A stretch of 6,355 nucleotides of DNA from JBFELU01 sp041572755 (GCA_041572755.1 JBFFRY010000058.1:1-6355); one strand, 5' to 3'; positions 1 to 5,624 are shown, numbered from the stretch's first letter. Notes: generated by a model not told the origin, from the sequence alone. Program-made: numbers and translations.

Positions 1-114
1 AAAGCCCATCGCAAGGACCATCCCCGGAACCATGATCAGCCCGCCGCCGACCCCGAACAGGCCGCCGAAGAAGCCGGCGGCCACACCCAACGCCAGGGCC
101 CGACCGATGCGCAC
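1..114 (-). CDS. TauE/SafE family membrane permease, N-terminal part (runs off left edge)
   Basis: Only the first 38 codons are in the window. From the GTG at 114 the protein reads VRIGRALALGVAAGFFGGLF, followed by a GVGGG turn, a LIMVPGM segment and an AMGF segment. A short basic N-terminus followed by a glycine-rich helix with the GLFGVGGG turn and VPG is typical of the sulfite/sulfonate exporter TauE/SafE (DUF81) family of inner-membrane permeases. The substrate cannot be told from this fragment. A GTG eight codons upstream (position 138) would add VNPPYHRS. I prefer 114 because a TACCAT box ends exactly 6 bases before it, which fits a leaderless start, and neither GTG has a Shine-Dalgarno sequence. 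The gene is divergent from the F420 oxidoreductase at 165. The family assignment is fairly safe from motifs; the start is uncertain. Confidence 0.75.
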   Translation of the reverse strand, partial: MRIGRALALGVAAGFFGGLFGVGGGLIMVPGMVLAMGF

Positions 115-120
115 GGAGCG

Positions 121-126
121 ATGGTA
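121..126 (-). promoter_or_regulatory. Candidate -10 box (TACCAT) for a leaderless TauE/SafE transcript
   Basis: Read on the minus strand this is TACCAT, a TANNNT hexamer, followed by 6 bases and then the GTG at 114. That spacing is the one expected when transcription begins on the start codon itself, which is common in Actinobacteria. No convincing -35 box is visible. The call rests on motif and spacing only. Confidence 0.35.
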
Positions 127-152
127 GGGCGGGTTCACCGAGGTACGGCTGG

Positions 153-158
153 TAGGTT
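153..158 (+). promoter_or_regulatory. Candidate -10 box (TAGGTT) for the leaderless F420 oxidoreductase at 165
   Basis: TAGGTT matches TANNNT and is followed by 6 bases and the ATG at 165. No Shine-Dalgarno sequence precedes that ATG, so a leaderless mRNA is the simplest reading. The mirror-image arrangement on the other strand (121-126) has the same spacing. No clear -35 element is seen. Confidence 0.4.
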
Positions 159-164
159 CCCGCC

Positions 165-1142
165 ATGCAACTGGCGATCAGCCCCTCGACTCCGGGCCTC
201 TCCGCAGGTGAGCTCGTCGAGTTGTGCCGGAGCGCCGAGCGTCTCGGCTACCGAAGCGCATGGCTGGCAGAAGTGGCCGGACCGGATCCCTTCGCTCTCG
301 GCGGCGCCATTGCCGTTGCCACCGGGCTCCCGGTGGGTGTCGCCGTGGTGCCGGCGGGAACCCGCACTCCGGCGGTACTCGCCACCGGGGTGGCCACGCT
401 GAGCCAACTGGGGATGGGGCGGCGGGTCACGGTGGGCATCGGATCGTCCTCCCGAGTGATCATGGAATCGTGGCACGGGCAGGCATTCTCGCCTCCGCTG
501 GCCCGGGTTCGAGAGACGGTCGAGGCGACGAGGGCGCTGCTCGGGGGAGATGCCTACGAGGGAACGACCCTGCGAACCAGCCGCTTCCGGCTGGCATCAC
601 CCCCGGCCGGCCCGATCGAGCTGCTGGTCGGCGCATTGGGACCCAAGATGCTCCGGCTGGCGGGGTCGGTCGCCGACGGCGTGTGCCTCAACTTGATGCC
701 GGTGACGGCGGTGCCTCGCCAGCTCGCCGAGCTGCACCGGGGGGCCGAGGCGGCCGGTCGAGTGCTCCCCGACGGCTTCACGGTCATGGCCCGCTTTCAC
801 ATCGTGGTCACCGACGACGTTGCTGCCGGGCGCCAGATCATTCGCACGGGCTTCGGACCCTATTTCGCCCAACCCGTCTACAACCGATTCCTGGCTTGGT
901 GCGGTTGGCCGGAGGAGGCGACTGCGGTGGCCCGAAGCTTTGCGGCGGGAGACCGGGAGGGGCTGGCGACCGCTCTCCACGACGACGTCGTCGACGGCAT
1001 CGCGCTGGTTGGCCCGGCCCCACTGATCCGCGATCGACTCGCCGCCTACGGTGACGCCGGGATCACGGTGGGGGCGCTCAATGTCTTGGCAGCCGATGCC
1101 AAGGCCGCGGCGTCGGCCCTCGATGCTCTGGCTCCCGCCTGA
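165..1142 (+). CDS. LLM class F420-dependent oxidoreductase (Rv3093c-like)
   Basis: This 325-residue protein has the luciferase-like monooxygenase TIM-barrel pattern. These enzymes usually take hydride from reduced cofactor F420 in the cytoplasm; the substrate here is unknown. Visible landmarks are a first strand MQLAISPS, then an AERLGYRSAWLAEVAGPDPF segment (about residues 25-43). VGIGSSSR (90-97) is a likely cofactor phosphate-binding region and WHG (103-105) follows. The family signature LLVGALGPKMLRLAGSVADG lies at about 153-172. The order and wording of these blocks match the actinobacterial F420 family typified by Mycobacterium tuberculosis Rv3093c (TIGR03841). The length is normal and no catalytic block is missing. 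The ATG at 165 lacks a Shine-Dalgarno sequence but sits 6 bases after a TAGGTT box, so the message is probably leaderless. The gene ends six bases before the stop of the convergent paralogue. LLM membership is near certain; the subfamily is likely, and the substrate is not inferable. Confidence 0.9.
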   Translation: MQLAISPSTPGLSAGELVELCRSAERLGYRSAWLAEVAGPDPFALGGAIAVATGLPVGVAVVPAGTRTPAVLATGVATLSQLGMGRRVTVGIGSSSRVIMESWHGQAFSPPLARVRETVEATRALLGGDAYEGTTLRTSRFRLASPPAGPIELLVGALGPKMLRLAGSVADGVCLNLMPVTAVPRQLAELHRGAEAAGRVLPDGFTVMARFHIVVTDDVAAGRQIIRTGFGPYFAQPVYNRFLAWCGWPEEATAVARSFAAGDREGLATALHDDVVDGIALVGPAPLIRDRLAAYGDAGITVGALNVLAADAKAAASALDALAPA

Positions 1143-1148
1143 ACTCGA

Positions 1149-2135
1149 TCAGTCGGCGCTTCGCAGCCGGGGCAGGACCTCGCCGCCCAGCATGCGGATC
1201 GTCGCCTCCTGGTCCAGCGATGTGATCTGGATGGCGACGGCGTCGGCGTGCACTTCGGTGACCAGCGGCAGGTAGGTCTCCACCAGTTCCTCCGGTCCGC
1301 CAACGACAGAGTACCGTCCCAGCACGTCGCTGCGAGGAAGCTCGTCTGCCTTGATGCGCAGCTCCTGGGGGTCGACAGCCTGGAGCCTCCCCGGGGCGCG
1401 CAAGCCCCGCCACGACAGCAACGCTTCCCAAGCCTCTGTCTCGTCGTCGGCGAGCACCGACCAGCGGGTGGCGAGAATCCGCGGTTCACCGCGCCCCGCC
1501 GCAGCGGCCGCCGATCGCGCCGGATCGATGACCCGCTCGATGGTGTCGGCGGGGACCTTGACGCTGGTGATGATGCCGTCGGCCTTGGTGGCCGCCAGTG
1601 CCGCCGACTTCGGTCCCCCCGCCGCCATCCAAATCGGCACCGCTCCGATCGGCGGGCTGTAGAGGCGGGCCCGGTCGGTGCGGTAGTAGGTCCCCTCGAA
1701 GTCCAGCTTCTCTCCGTCGAGAAGGCGACGCATGATCTCGAGGGCCTCGCTCATGCGTGCCGCCCTCTCGGCGTAGGCCGGGAACGGATAGCCGAGGGGA
1801 CCCTCGTTGATGTTCTCGCCGGTGCCGACGCCGAGATCGAATCGTCCGCCCGACAGCCGGTCGATGGTCGCTGCTGCTTGGGCCACCACGGCGGGGTGGT
1901 AGCGAAACAGCGGCGTGGTCACGCCGGTGGTCAAGCCGACCCGCGTCGTGGCTTGCGCCATCGCAGCGATGGTGGAGAACGCAAATCCGGAAGCACTGTG
2001 GTCGTCTACCCAGGGGTGGAAGTGCTCCGAGACCAGGATCCCGTCGAAGCCCGCCTGTTCCGCCAGCACGGCGTGTTCGACGAGCGTCTCGGGTTGCCAC
2101 TGTTCATGGCCGCAGAAGTAGTAGAAGCGAGTCAA
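1149..2135 (-). CDS. F420-dependent oxidoreductase, glucose-6-phosphate dehydrogenase-like (LLM class)
   Basis: From the proposed TTG start the protein is 328 residues and begins (M)TRFYYFCGHEQW. It aligns block by block with F420-dependent glucose-6-phosphate dehydrogenase (Fgd) and the related TIGR03557 family: SEHFHPW, then TPLFRYHPAVVAQAAATI, then LGVGTGENINE, then IWMAAGGP. Fgd active-site residues His40, Trp44 and Glu109 have equivalents in SEHFHPW and GTGENINE; Fgd Asp39 is replaced by Glu. The protein is probably a cytoplasmic F420-reducing or F420H2-using enzyme, but true glucose-6-phosphate activity is not assured. I chose TTG at 2135 because a purine run (GAGAGAGGA, minus strand 2147-2139) lies just upstream and the N-terminus then matches the family. 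A GTG at 2171 would add 12 residues (beginning MWQSAGATERGP) without a Shine-Dalgarno sequence. The gene is convergent with the Rv3093c-like gene and divergent from the first aquaporin. Confidence 0.9.
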   Translation of the reverse strand: MTRFYYFCGHEQWQPETLVEHAVLAEQAGFDGILVSEHFHPWVDDHSASGFAFSTIAAMAQATTRVGLTTGVTTPLFRYHPAVVAQAAATIDRLSGGRFDLGVGTGENINEGPLGYPFPAYAERAARMSEALEIMRRLLDGEKLDFEGTYYRTDRARLYSPPIGAVPIWMAAGGPKSAALAATKADGIITSVKVPADTIERVIDPARSAAAAAGRGEPRILATRWSVLADDETEAWEALLSWRGLRAPGRLQAVDPQELRIKADELPRSDVLGRYSVVGGPEELVETYLPLVTEVHADAVAIQITSLDQEATIRMLGGEVLPRLRSAD

Positions 2136-2138
2136 CGG

Positions 2139-2147
2139 TCCTCTCTC
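2139..2147 (-). promoter_or_regulatory. Ribosome binding site supporting a TTG start at 2135
   Basis: On the minus strand the sequence is GAGAGAGGA, followed by CCG and the TTG codon. The GAGG core sits about 4 bases from TTG, slightly short but usable, while the earlier GAG repeats are at better distance. No such purine run precedes the alternative GTG at 2171. Confidence 0.45.
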
Positions 2148-2162
2148 GGTTGCGCCGGCAGA

Positions 2163-2189
2163 TTGCCACACACCATGTTCGCGTACAGT
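2163..2189 (+). promoter_or_regulatory. Candidate promoter for the first aquaporin
   Basis: TTGCCA (2163-2168) and TACAGT (2184-2189) resemble sigma-70/SigA -35 and -10 boxes. The 15-base spacer is short, so the -10 is better supported than the -35. Transcription would start near 2196, giving a 5' leader of roughly 77 bases before the ATG at 2273. The candidate lies inside the intergenic region shared with the divergent F420 oxidoreductase. Confidence 0.35.
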
Positions 2190-2257
2190 GAAACCAATGC
2201 CGGCTGGACCGCCCTCGACCGCATCAAGGGCCCGAGTCGACGAGCCGGAGGGGAGAG

Positions 2258-2265
2258 GAAGGGAG
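2258..2265 (+). promoter_or_regulatory. Strong ribosome binding site of the first aquaporin
   Basis: GAAGGGAG is followed by 7 bases and the ATG at 2273, and is preceded by more purine-rich sequence. The same octamer at the same distance precedes the second aquaporin. It fixes the start codon. Confidence 0.75.
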
Positions 2266-2272
2266 TGCTCGC

Positions 2273-3001
2273 ATGAAGGATTGGCAGAGGTACGCCGCGG
2301 AGGCGTACGGGACCCTGGTGCTCGTCGGCATCGGTACCGGGACGATCATTGCGCTCGGCGCCACCAATCTGGAAGCCGACATCACCACGGTCGCCCTGGC
2401 ATTCGGGTTTGCGTGGATGGCCGCGCTGTACACCGTGGGCCGTGTCTCGGGCGGCCACTTCAACCCGGCTCTCACCTTCGCGGCATTCCTCGACCGTCGC
2501 ATCAGCCTCCAGGACATGATCGGCTACTGGGTTGCGCAGTTCGCCGGGGCGCTGGGTGCCTCCCTGATCCTGGCGGCGGTCCTCGACCGTTATTCGGTGG
2601 CGACCGGCTACACCTACGTGGCCCAGCCAACGGTCGGTGAGTTCAGCGGGTTCCTGGCCGAGGCGATCTTCACGATGGTCCTGGTGACCGGCTTCCTCGT
2701 GCTCGCCAAGAGCCGGGCGCACACCAAGTACCTCGGGATGGGCATCACGCTGGCGGCCCTGACGTTCATCGGCCTGCGATTCACCGGCGCGTCGATGAAC
2801 CCGTTCCGCTCCCTGGCCCCGGCCGTCGTCGGCGACGGCATCCCCGGTTTCCCATTCGGCTCGGCGGAAGCCTGGTGGGTGTTCCTCGCCGGACCGTTCC
2901 TGGGAGCGGCCGTCGGCTGGGCCGTCTACAAGTTCGTCGTGGAGGGGGATGAGGGGGAGAGAGAACTGATCGGCGGCGAGGTCGAAGACCCCGACGCCTA
3001 G
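2273..3001 (+). CDS. Aquaporin family (MIP) channel with atypical second NPA motif (NPF)
   Basis: This 242-residue integral membrane protein has the six-helix, two half-helix plan of the major intrinsic protein family. The first half carries GRVSGGHFNPA (56-66, intact NPA at 64-66). The second carries FTGASMNPFRS (170-180), where Phe replaces the alanine of the second NPA. By alignment with E. coli AqpZ (filter Phe43, His174, Thr183, Arg189) the selectivity filter here is Phe44, Thr164, Ala173, Arg179. The histidine typical of strict water channels is therefore missing, and the pore probably differs in selectivity. The length is close to AqpZ, with an acidic C-terminal tail (after about 224) in the cytoplasm. 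The start is set by a GAAGGGAG site 7 bases upstream. A paralogue follows after a 125-base gap with a hairpin between them, so each may be transcribed separately. Family membership is certain; the solute could be water, a small neutral solute, or nothing if the Phe blocks the pore. Confidence 0.95.
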   Translation: MKDWQRYAAEAYGTLVLVGIGTGTIIALGATNLEADITTVALAFGFAWMAALYTVGRVSGGHFNPALTFAAFLDRRISLQDMIGYWVAQFAGALGASLILAAVLDRYSVATGYTYVAQPTVGEFSGFLAEAIFTMVLVTGFLVLAKSRAHTKYLGMGITLAALTFIGLRFTGASMNPFRSLAPAVVGDGIPGFPFGSAEAWWVFLAGPFLGAAVGWAVYKFVVEGDEGERELIGGEVEDPDA

Positions 3002-3019
3002 CCCGCCGAGATCAACCCC

Positions 3020-3048
3020 TCGGGGGCGGCCGGCCGGTCCGCCCCCGA
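3020..3048 (+). terminator. GC-rich hairpin, likely terminator after the first aquaporin
   Basis: TCGGGGGCGG (3020-3029) pairs perfectly with CCGCCCCCGA (3039-3048) around a 9-base loop, 18 bases after the stop codon. No run of T follows, as is common for putative terminators in high-GC Actinobacteria. It may instead stabilise the mRNA end or attenuate read-through into the second aquaporin. Confidence 0.6.
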
Positions 3049-3111
3049 CGCTCGTGTCATCGTGAAACCCTTCGTTGCCTGCGGTAGTCCAATTGACAGC
3101 GGGAGAGACGT

Positions 3112-3119
3112 GAAGGGAG
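3112..3119 (+). promoter_or_regulatory. Strong ribosome binding site of the second aquaporin
   Basis: GAAGGGAG lies 7 bases before the ATG at 3127, identical in sequence and spacing to the site of the first aquaporin. It fixes the start and supports origin of the two genes by duplication that included the leader. Confidence 0.75.
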
Positions 3120-3126
3120 TTCCTGC

Positions 3127-3885
3127 ATGAAGACGTGGCAGAAGTACGCCGCCGAGTTCTACGGGACGTTCGTCCTGGTGGGAGTCGGGATGGGAGCGAT
3201 CCTCGGGGTCGGTGCCCTGTTCGGCAACCTGGTGACCGGTCTGGCGTTGCAGGACATCGGCGCGCTACAGAACGCCGGAGCCGAGGGCAAGATCGTCACC
3301 GTGGCGCTGGCCTTCGGTATCGGGCTCATGATGGCGTTGTACACAGTGGGTCGGATCTCCGGCGGTCACTTCAATCCGGCGGTCAGCCTGGCGATGTTCC
3401 TCGATCGGAAGATCAGCCTGCAGGACATGTTCGCCTACTGGGTCGCCCAGGTGGGCGGCGCGTTGCTGGCGTCGCTGGCCTATTGGTGGATCATCAGTCG
3501 GGACGCGGTGGGAGCTGCGTACACGCATCTGAACACTCAGTACGTGGACGAGTTCGGAGGGTTCGTCGGTGAGGCGATCCTGACGGCGGTGTTCGTGTTC
3601 GCCATCCTGGTGCTCTCCAAGAGCCAGGCCCACACCAAGTACATCGGCATGGGCTTTGCGCTGGCGGGCGTGCACTTCGTGGGTATCGCCTTCACCGGTG
3701 CGGGCGTCAACCCGGCCCGGAGCTTCGCTCCGGCGTTGGTCGGTGGGGAGTGGGGAGCGTTCTGGCTGTACCTGGCCGGTCCGGCAGTGGGTGCGGTCAT
3801 CGGCTGGGCGCTGTACAAGGTGATCATGGAGGGCGACGTCGACTTCACCGACGACCTTGCCGACATCAAGGACTCGGTGACCTGA
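3127..3885 (+). CDS. Aquaporin family (MIP) channel, AqpZ-like pore
   Basis: This 252-residue membrane channel has both canonical motifs: GRISGGHFNPA (75-85) and FTGAGVNPARS (189-199). Aligned to E. coli AqpZ, the selectivity filter is Phe63, His183, Ala192, Arg198. Phe, His and Arg match AqpZ, and Ala stands for Thr. That favours water as the main permeant and a role in osmotic adjustment at the cytoplasmic membrane; this is inference from the filter. It shares long identical stretches with the upstream copy (FLDRxISLQDM, YWVAQ, KSxAHTKYxGMG, and an MKxWQxYAAE N-terminus). The loop between helices 1 and 2 (about residues 30-56) is about 19 residues longer than in the first copy. The tail is acidic and ends KDSVT. 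It has its own ribosome binding site and is followed by a terminator-like hairpin, so it is the last gene of the aquaporin unit. Confidence 0.96.
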   Translation: MKTWQKYAAEFYGTFVLVGVGMGAILGVGALFGNLVTGLALQDIGALQNAGAEGKIVTVALAFGIGLMMALYTVGRISGGHFNPAVSLAMFLDRKISLQDMFAYWVAQVGGALLASLAYWWIISRDAVGAAYTHLNTQYVDEFGGFVGEAILTAVFVFAILVLSKSQAHTKYIGMGFALAGVHFVGIAFTGAGVNPARSFAPALVGGEWGAFWLYLAGPAVGAVIGWALYKVIMEGDVDFTDDLADIKDSVT

Positions 3886-3908
3886 CGGTCGCAACATTCA
3901 ACGACGGA

Positions 3909-3936
3909 TTCGGGGCGGTCCACGGGCCGCCCCGAA
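3909..3936 (+). terminator. GC-rich hairpin, likely terminator after the second aquaporin
   Basis: TTCGGGGCGG (3909-3918) pairs perfectly with CCGCCCCGAA (3927-3936) around an 8-base loop, 23 bases after the stop codon. With one bulged A at 3908, two more G-C pairs (GG 3906-3907 with CC 3937-3938) can form. A short TTT follows. This is the best terminator candidate in the window and closes the aquaporin unit. Confidence 0.7.
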
Positions 3937-4044
3937 CCTTTGCACCGTGGACCCCGAAACATTGTCGGATTCCCGACGCTTTGCGGGTAGAGGGGTGGGT
4001 CGGCGGCCCCGATCGGGAACATCGGTCCCGGGCTGGTCGTTGAC

Positions 4045-4061
4045 GGGTCGAGACTCGACCC
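4045..4061. promoter_or_regulatory. 17-base palindrome just upstream of the DUF3179 gene, possible operator
   Basis: GGGTCGAGACTCGACCC is two 8-base arms in perfect inverted symmetry around a single central A. It ends 11 bases before the proposed ATG at 4073 and directly abuts the weak ribosome binding site (AGGTGG, 4062-4067). The tight symmetry without a loop is more like a dimeric repressor site than a terminator. TTGACG (4040-4045) overlaps its left edge, but I see no matching -10 box downstream. The regulator is unknown, and chance formation in GC-rich sequence is possible. Confidence 0.35.
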
Positions 4062-4072
4062 AGGTGGTGGCT

Positions 4073-5320
4073 ATGGGAATCCGATGGGCGGTTGCGATTG
4101 CGGCTCTGGCGCTCGTGGCGGTGGCATGTGGGAGTGACGGCTCGTCCGACTCCACGGAAGCGGCGGTTACCACCGAATCGGGGGGAGAAACGGGCACCAC
4201 GGACGCTCCCGACCCCACCGAGGCAGCCACCAGCACCGCGGGGGCCGCGACGGGGCTTCCCGATGGGCCTTCGGCCCTCGACGAGTTCGGGCATCCCGAC
4301 TTCCCCGAGCCGCTCGTCGACACGGGCCGCATCTTCCCGGGCGGTCCTCCCCCCGACGGCATCCCCCCGATCGACGACCCCCAGTTCCTCGGTGTCGAGG
4401 AAGCCGACGCCTATCTGAGCGACGACGAGCCGGTGGTGGTGCTCGAGATCGACGGGGATGCCCGGGCCTACCCGGCACAGATCCTCATCTGGCACGAGAT
4501 CGTGAACGACACCGTCGGGGGAATTCCCGTGTCGATCACCTACTGCCCGCTGTGCAACAGTGCGGTGACGTACGGCCGCACCGTGCGGGGCGAGGTGACG
4601 ACCTTCGGCACCTCAGGCATGCTGTTCAACTCGGCGCTGGTCATGTACGACCGGGCGACCGAATCACTGTGGACCCACTTCGACGGCCGGGCCGTGGTGG
4701 GGCTCCTCACCGGCGAGGTGTTGGAGCCGATCGGGAGTCCGCTCCTGGCCTGGGCCGATTTCAAGGCTTCCTATCCCGAGGGGCGAGTGCTCGACCGCGA
4801 CAACACCGGCCACAGCCGCGATTACGGCCGCAACCCCTACGTGGGGTACGACAACCCCGACGGCGTACCGTTCCTCTTCCGGGGCGACGCCGACGATCGG
4901 GCGCGGGCCTTGCAGCGCGTGGTCGGGGTAGCGGTGGGCGGCGAGTCGGCCGCCTTTGCGCTGGAAGCGATTGTCTCCGAAGCGGAGGTGGCGGCGACCA
5001 CCGGGTCGGTCGGCGGACGGGATCTCGTGATCTTCTGGAAGGCGGGCCAGTCCTCGGCGCTCGAGGACGGGTCCATCAGCGGTGGCCGTGACGTCGGATC
5101 GGTGGGGGTCTTCATCCCTGAGTTCGACGGCGAGGCCCTCACCTTCGTCGTGACCGACGGCGAGATCACCGACGAGCAGACCGGATCGACATGGTCGGTC
5201 ACAGGGATCGCCGGCGAAGGACCGCTGGCGGGGGAGAGCTTGGGGCGCGTTCCCCATCTGGACACCTTCTGGTTTGCCTGGTCGACCTACCGACCGGGGA
5301 CGACGCTCATCGAAGGCTGA
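4073..5320 (+). CDS. DUF3179 domain-containing lipoprotein
   Basis: From the ATG at 4073 the protein is 415 residues. Residues 1-19 form a lipoprotein signal: MGIRW, a hydrophobic stretch, then LVAVAC with the lipidated cysteine at 19. A low-complexity Ser/Thr/Ala/Glu linker follows (about 20-62), so the domain is tethered outside the membrane. The rest matches DUF3179: ILIWHEIVNDTVGG (137-150), ITYCPLCNSAV (155-165) with a CPLC motif (158-161), FGTSGMLFNSALVMYDR (178-194), RNPYVGYDNPDG (253-264), GSTWSVTGIAGEGPLAG (371-387), and LDTFWFAW (396-403). The family's biochemical role is not established to my knowledge. The paired cysteines could bind metal or form a disulfide, which is inference. 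The frame stays open upstream to a GTG at 3947, but that would bury the signal peptide behind 42 residues, so I reject it. The gene stands alone, downstream of the aquaporin terminator. Confidence 0.9.
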   Translation: MGIRWAVAIAALALVAVACGSDGSSDSTEAAVTTESGGETGTTDAPDPTEAATSTAGAATGLPDGPSALDEFGHPDFPEPLVDTGRIFPGGPPPDGIPPIDDPQFLGVEEADAYLSDDEPVVVLEIDGDARAYPAQILIWHEIVNDTVGGIPVSITYCPLCNSAVTYGRTVRGEVTTFGTSGMLFNSALVMYDRATESLWTHFDGRAVVGLLTGEVLEPIGSPLLAWADFKASYPEGRVLDRDNTGHSRDYGRNPYVGYDNPDGVPFLFRGDADDRARALQRVVGVAVGGESAAFALEAIVSEAEVAATTGSVGGRDLVIFWKAGQSSALEDGSISGGRDVGSVGVFIPEFDGEALTFVVTDGEITDEQTGSTWSVTGIAGEGPLAGESLGRVPHLDTFWFAWSTYRPGTTLIEG

Positions 5321-5336
5321 GCGGACCGGCAGCGCC

Positions 5337-5624
5337 CTACTCGTCGACGACGGCCCCCTCGAACACGCACGTGAAGGCAGGGTGCTCCCAGTCGGTCGTC
5401 TCGATGCTCCCCAACACGGCGCCGTCGGCAACCGTCGCCTCCAACGCCCCGGTGCGGGACTCGACGACGTCGTAGCCCCCGAACGGACACTCGGGCCCGG
5501 TAGCGGACCCGCAGCCAATGTGGGGGCGTGCCTCGCGACGGACGAGGCGAACCTGGATCGCTACTCCAACTCCTTCGCAAAGGCGGTGATGCTTGCAGCG
5601 ATCAGTTGAGGGTCGTCGAGCCAC
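5337..5624 (-). CDS. Small hypothetical protein, start uncertain
   Basis: I do not recognise this protein. The frame from 5560 down to the stop at 5337 has strong G/C bias at third positions, and its translation looks protein-like: GCGSATGPECPFGGYDVVES, a middle ATVADGAVLGSIE segment, then TCVFEGAVVDE at the end. It has scattered cysteines (GCG, PEC, FTC) but no signal peptide or membrane segment. The only usable start giving this length is a GTG at 5624, inside the upstream hydrolase gene, overlapping it by 64 bases; the first 21 or so codons are therefore the hydrolase read in another frame. No ATG, GTG or TTG occurs between the hydrolase stop and codon 60 or so. It may be translationally coupled to the hydrolase, begin at a rare codon, or be the remnant C-terminus of a longer gene. 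It ends 16 bases from the convergent DUF3179 stop. Confidence 0.4.
   Translation of the reverse strand: MARRPSTDRCKHHRLCEGVGVAIQVRLVRREARPHIGCGSATGPECPFGGYDVVESRTGALEATVADGAVLGSIETTDWEHPAFTCVFEGAVVDE

Noticed and set aside
224..1054. Second plus-strand frame (276 codons) within the Rv3093c-like gene
   Set aside because: It lies inside the real gene in another frame and its product is Arg/Gly-rich shadow sequence without motifs.
1248..2276. Long plus-strand frame (342 codons) opposite the F420 oxidoreductase
   Set aside because: It is the antisense of a clear family member, has Arg/Gly/His-rich low-information sequence, and no recognisable domain. Long antisense frames are expected in GC-rich genes.
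2290..2308. Hairpin GTACGCC-N5-GGCGTAC in codons 6-12 of the first aquaporin
   Set aside because: The symmetry follows from the codons for Tyr-Ala-Ala-Glu-Ala-Tyr. The second copy encodes a similar peptide without the hairpin, so there is no sign of a conserved control element.
3093..3098. TTGACA upstream of the second aquaporin as a -35 box
   Set aside because: A perfect -35 consensus, but at 16-18 bases downstream there is only the purine-rich ribosome binding site and no TANNNT -10.
3947..4072. N-terminal extension of the DUF3179 protein from a GTG at 3947
   Set aside because: It would place 42 residues, many basic, ahead of a clear lipoprotein signal peptide. The ATG at 4073 gives a standard signal and has a weak ribosome binding site.
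4664..5518. Long minus-strand frame (284 codons) across the DUF3179 gene
   Set aside because: It is antisense to conserved DUF3179 blocks and its translation is Arg/Pro/Gly-rich with no motif.
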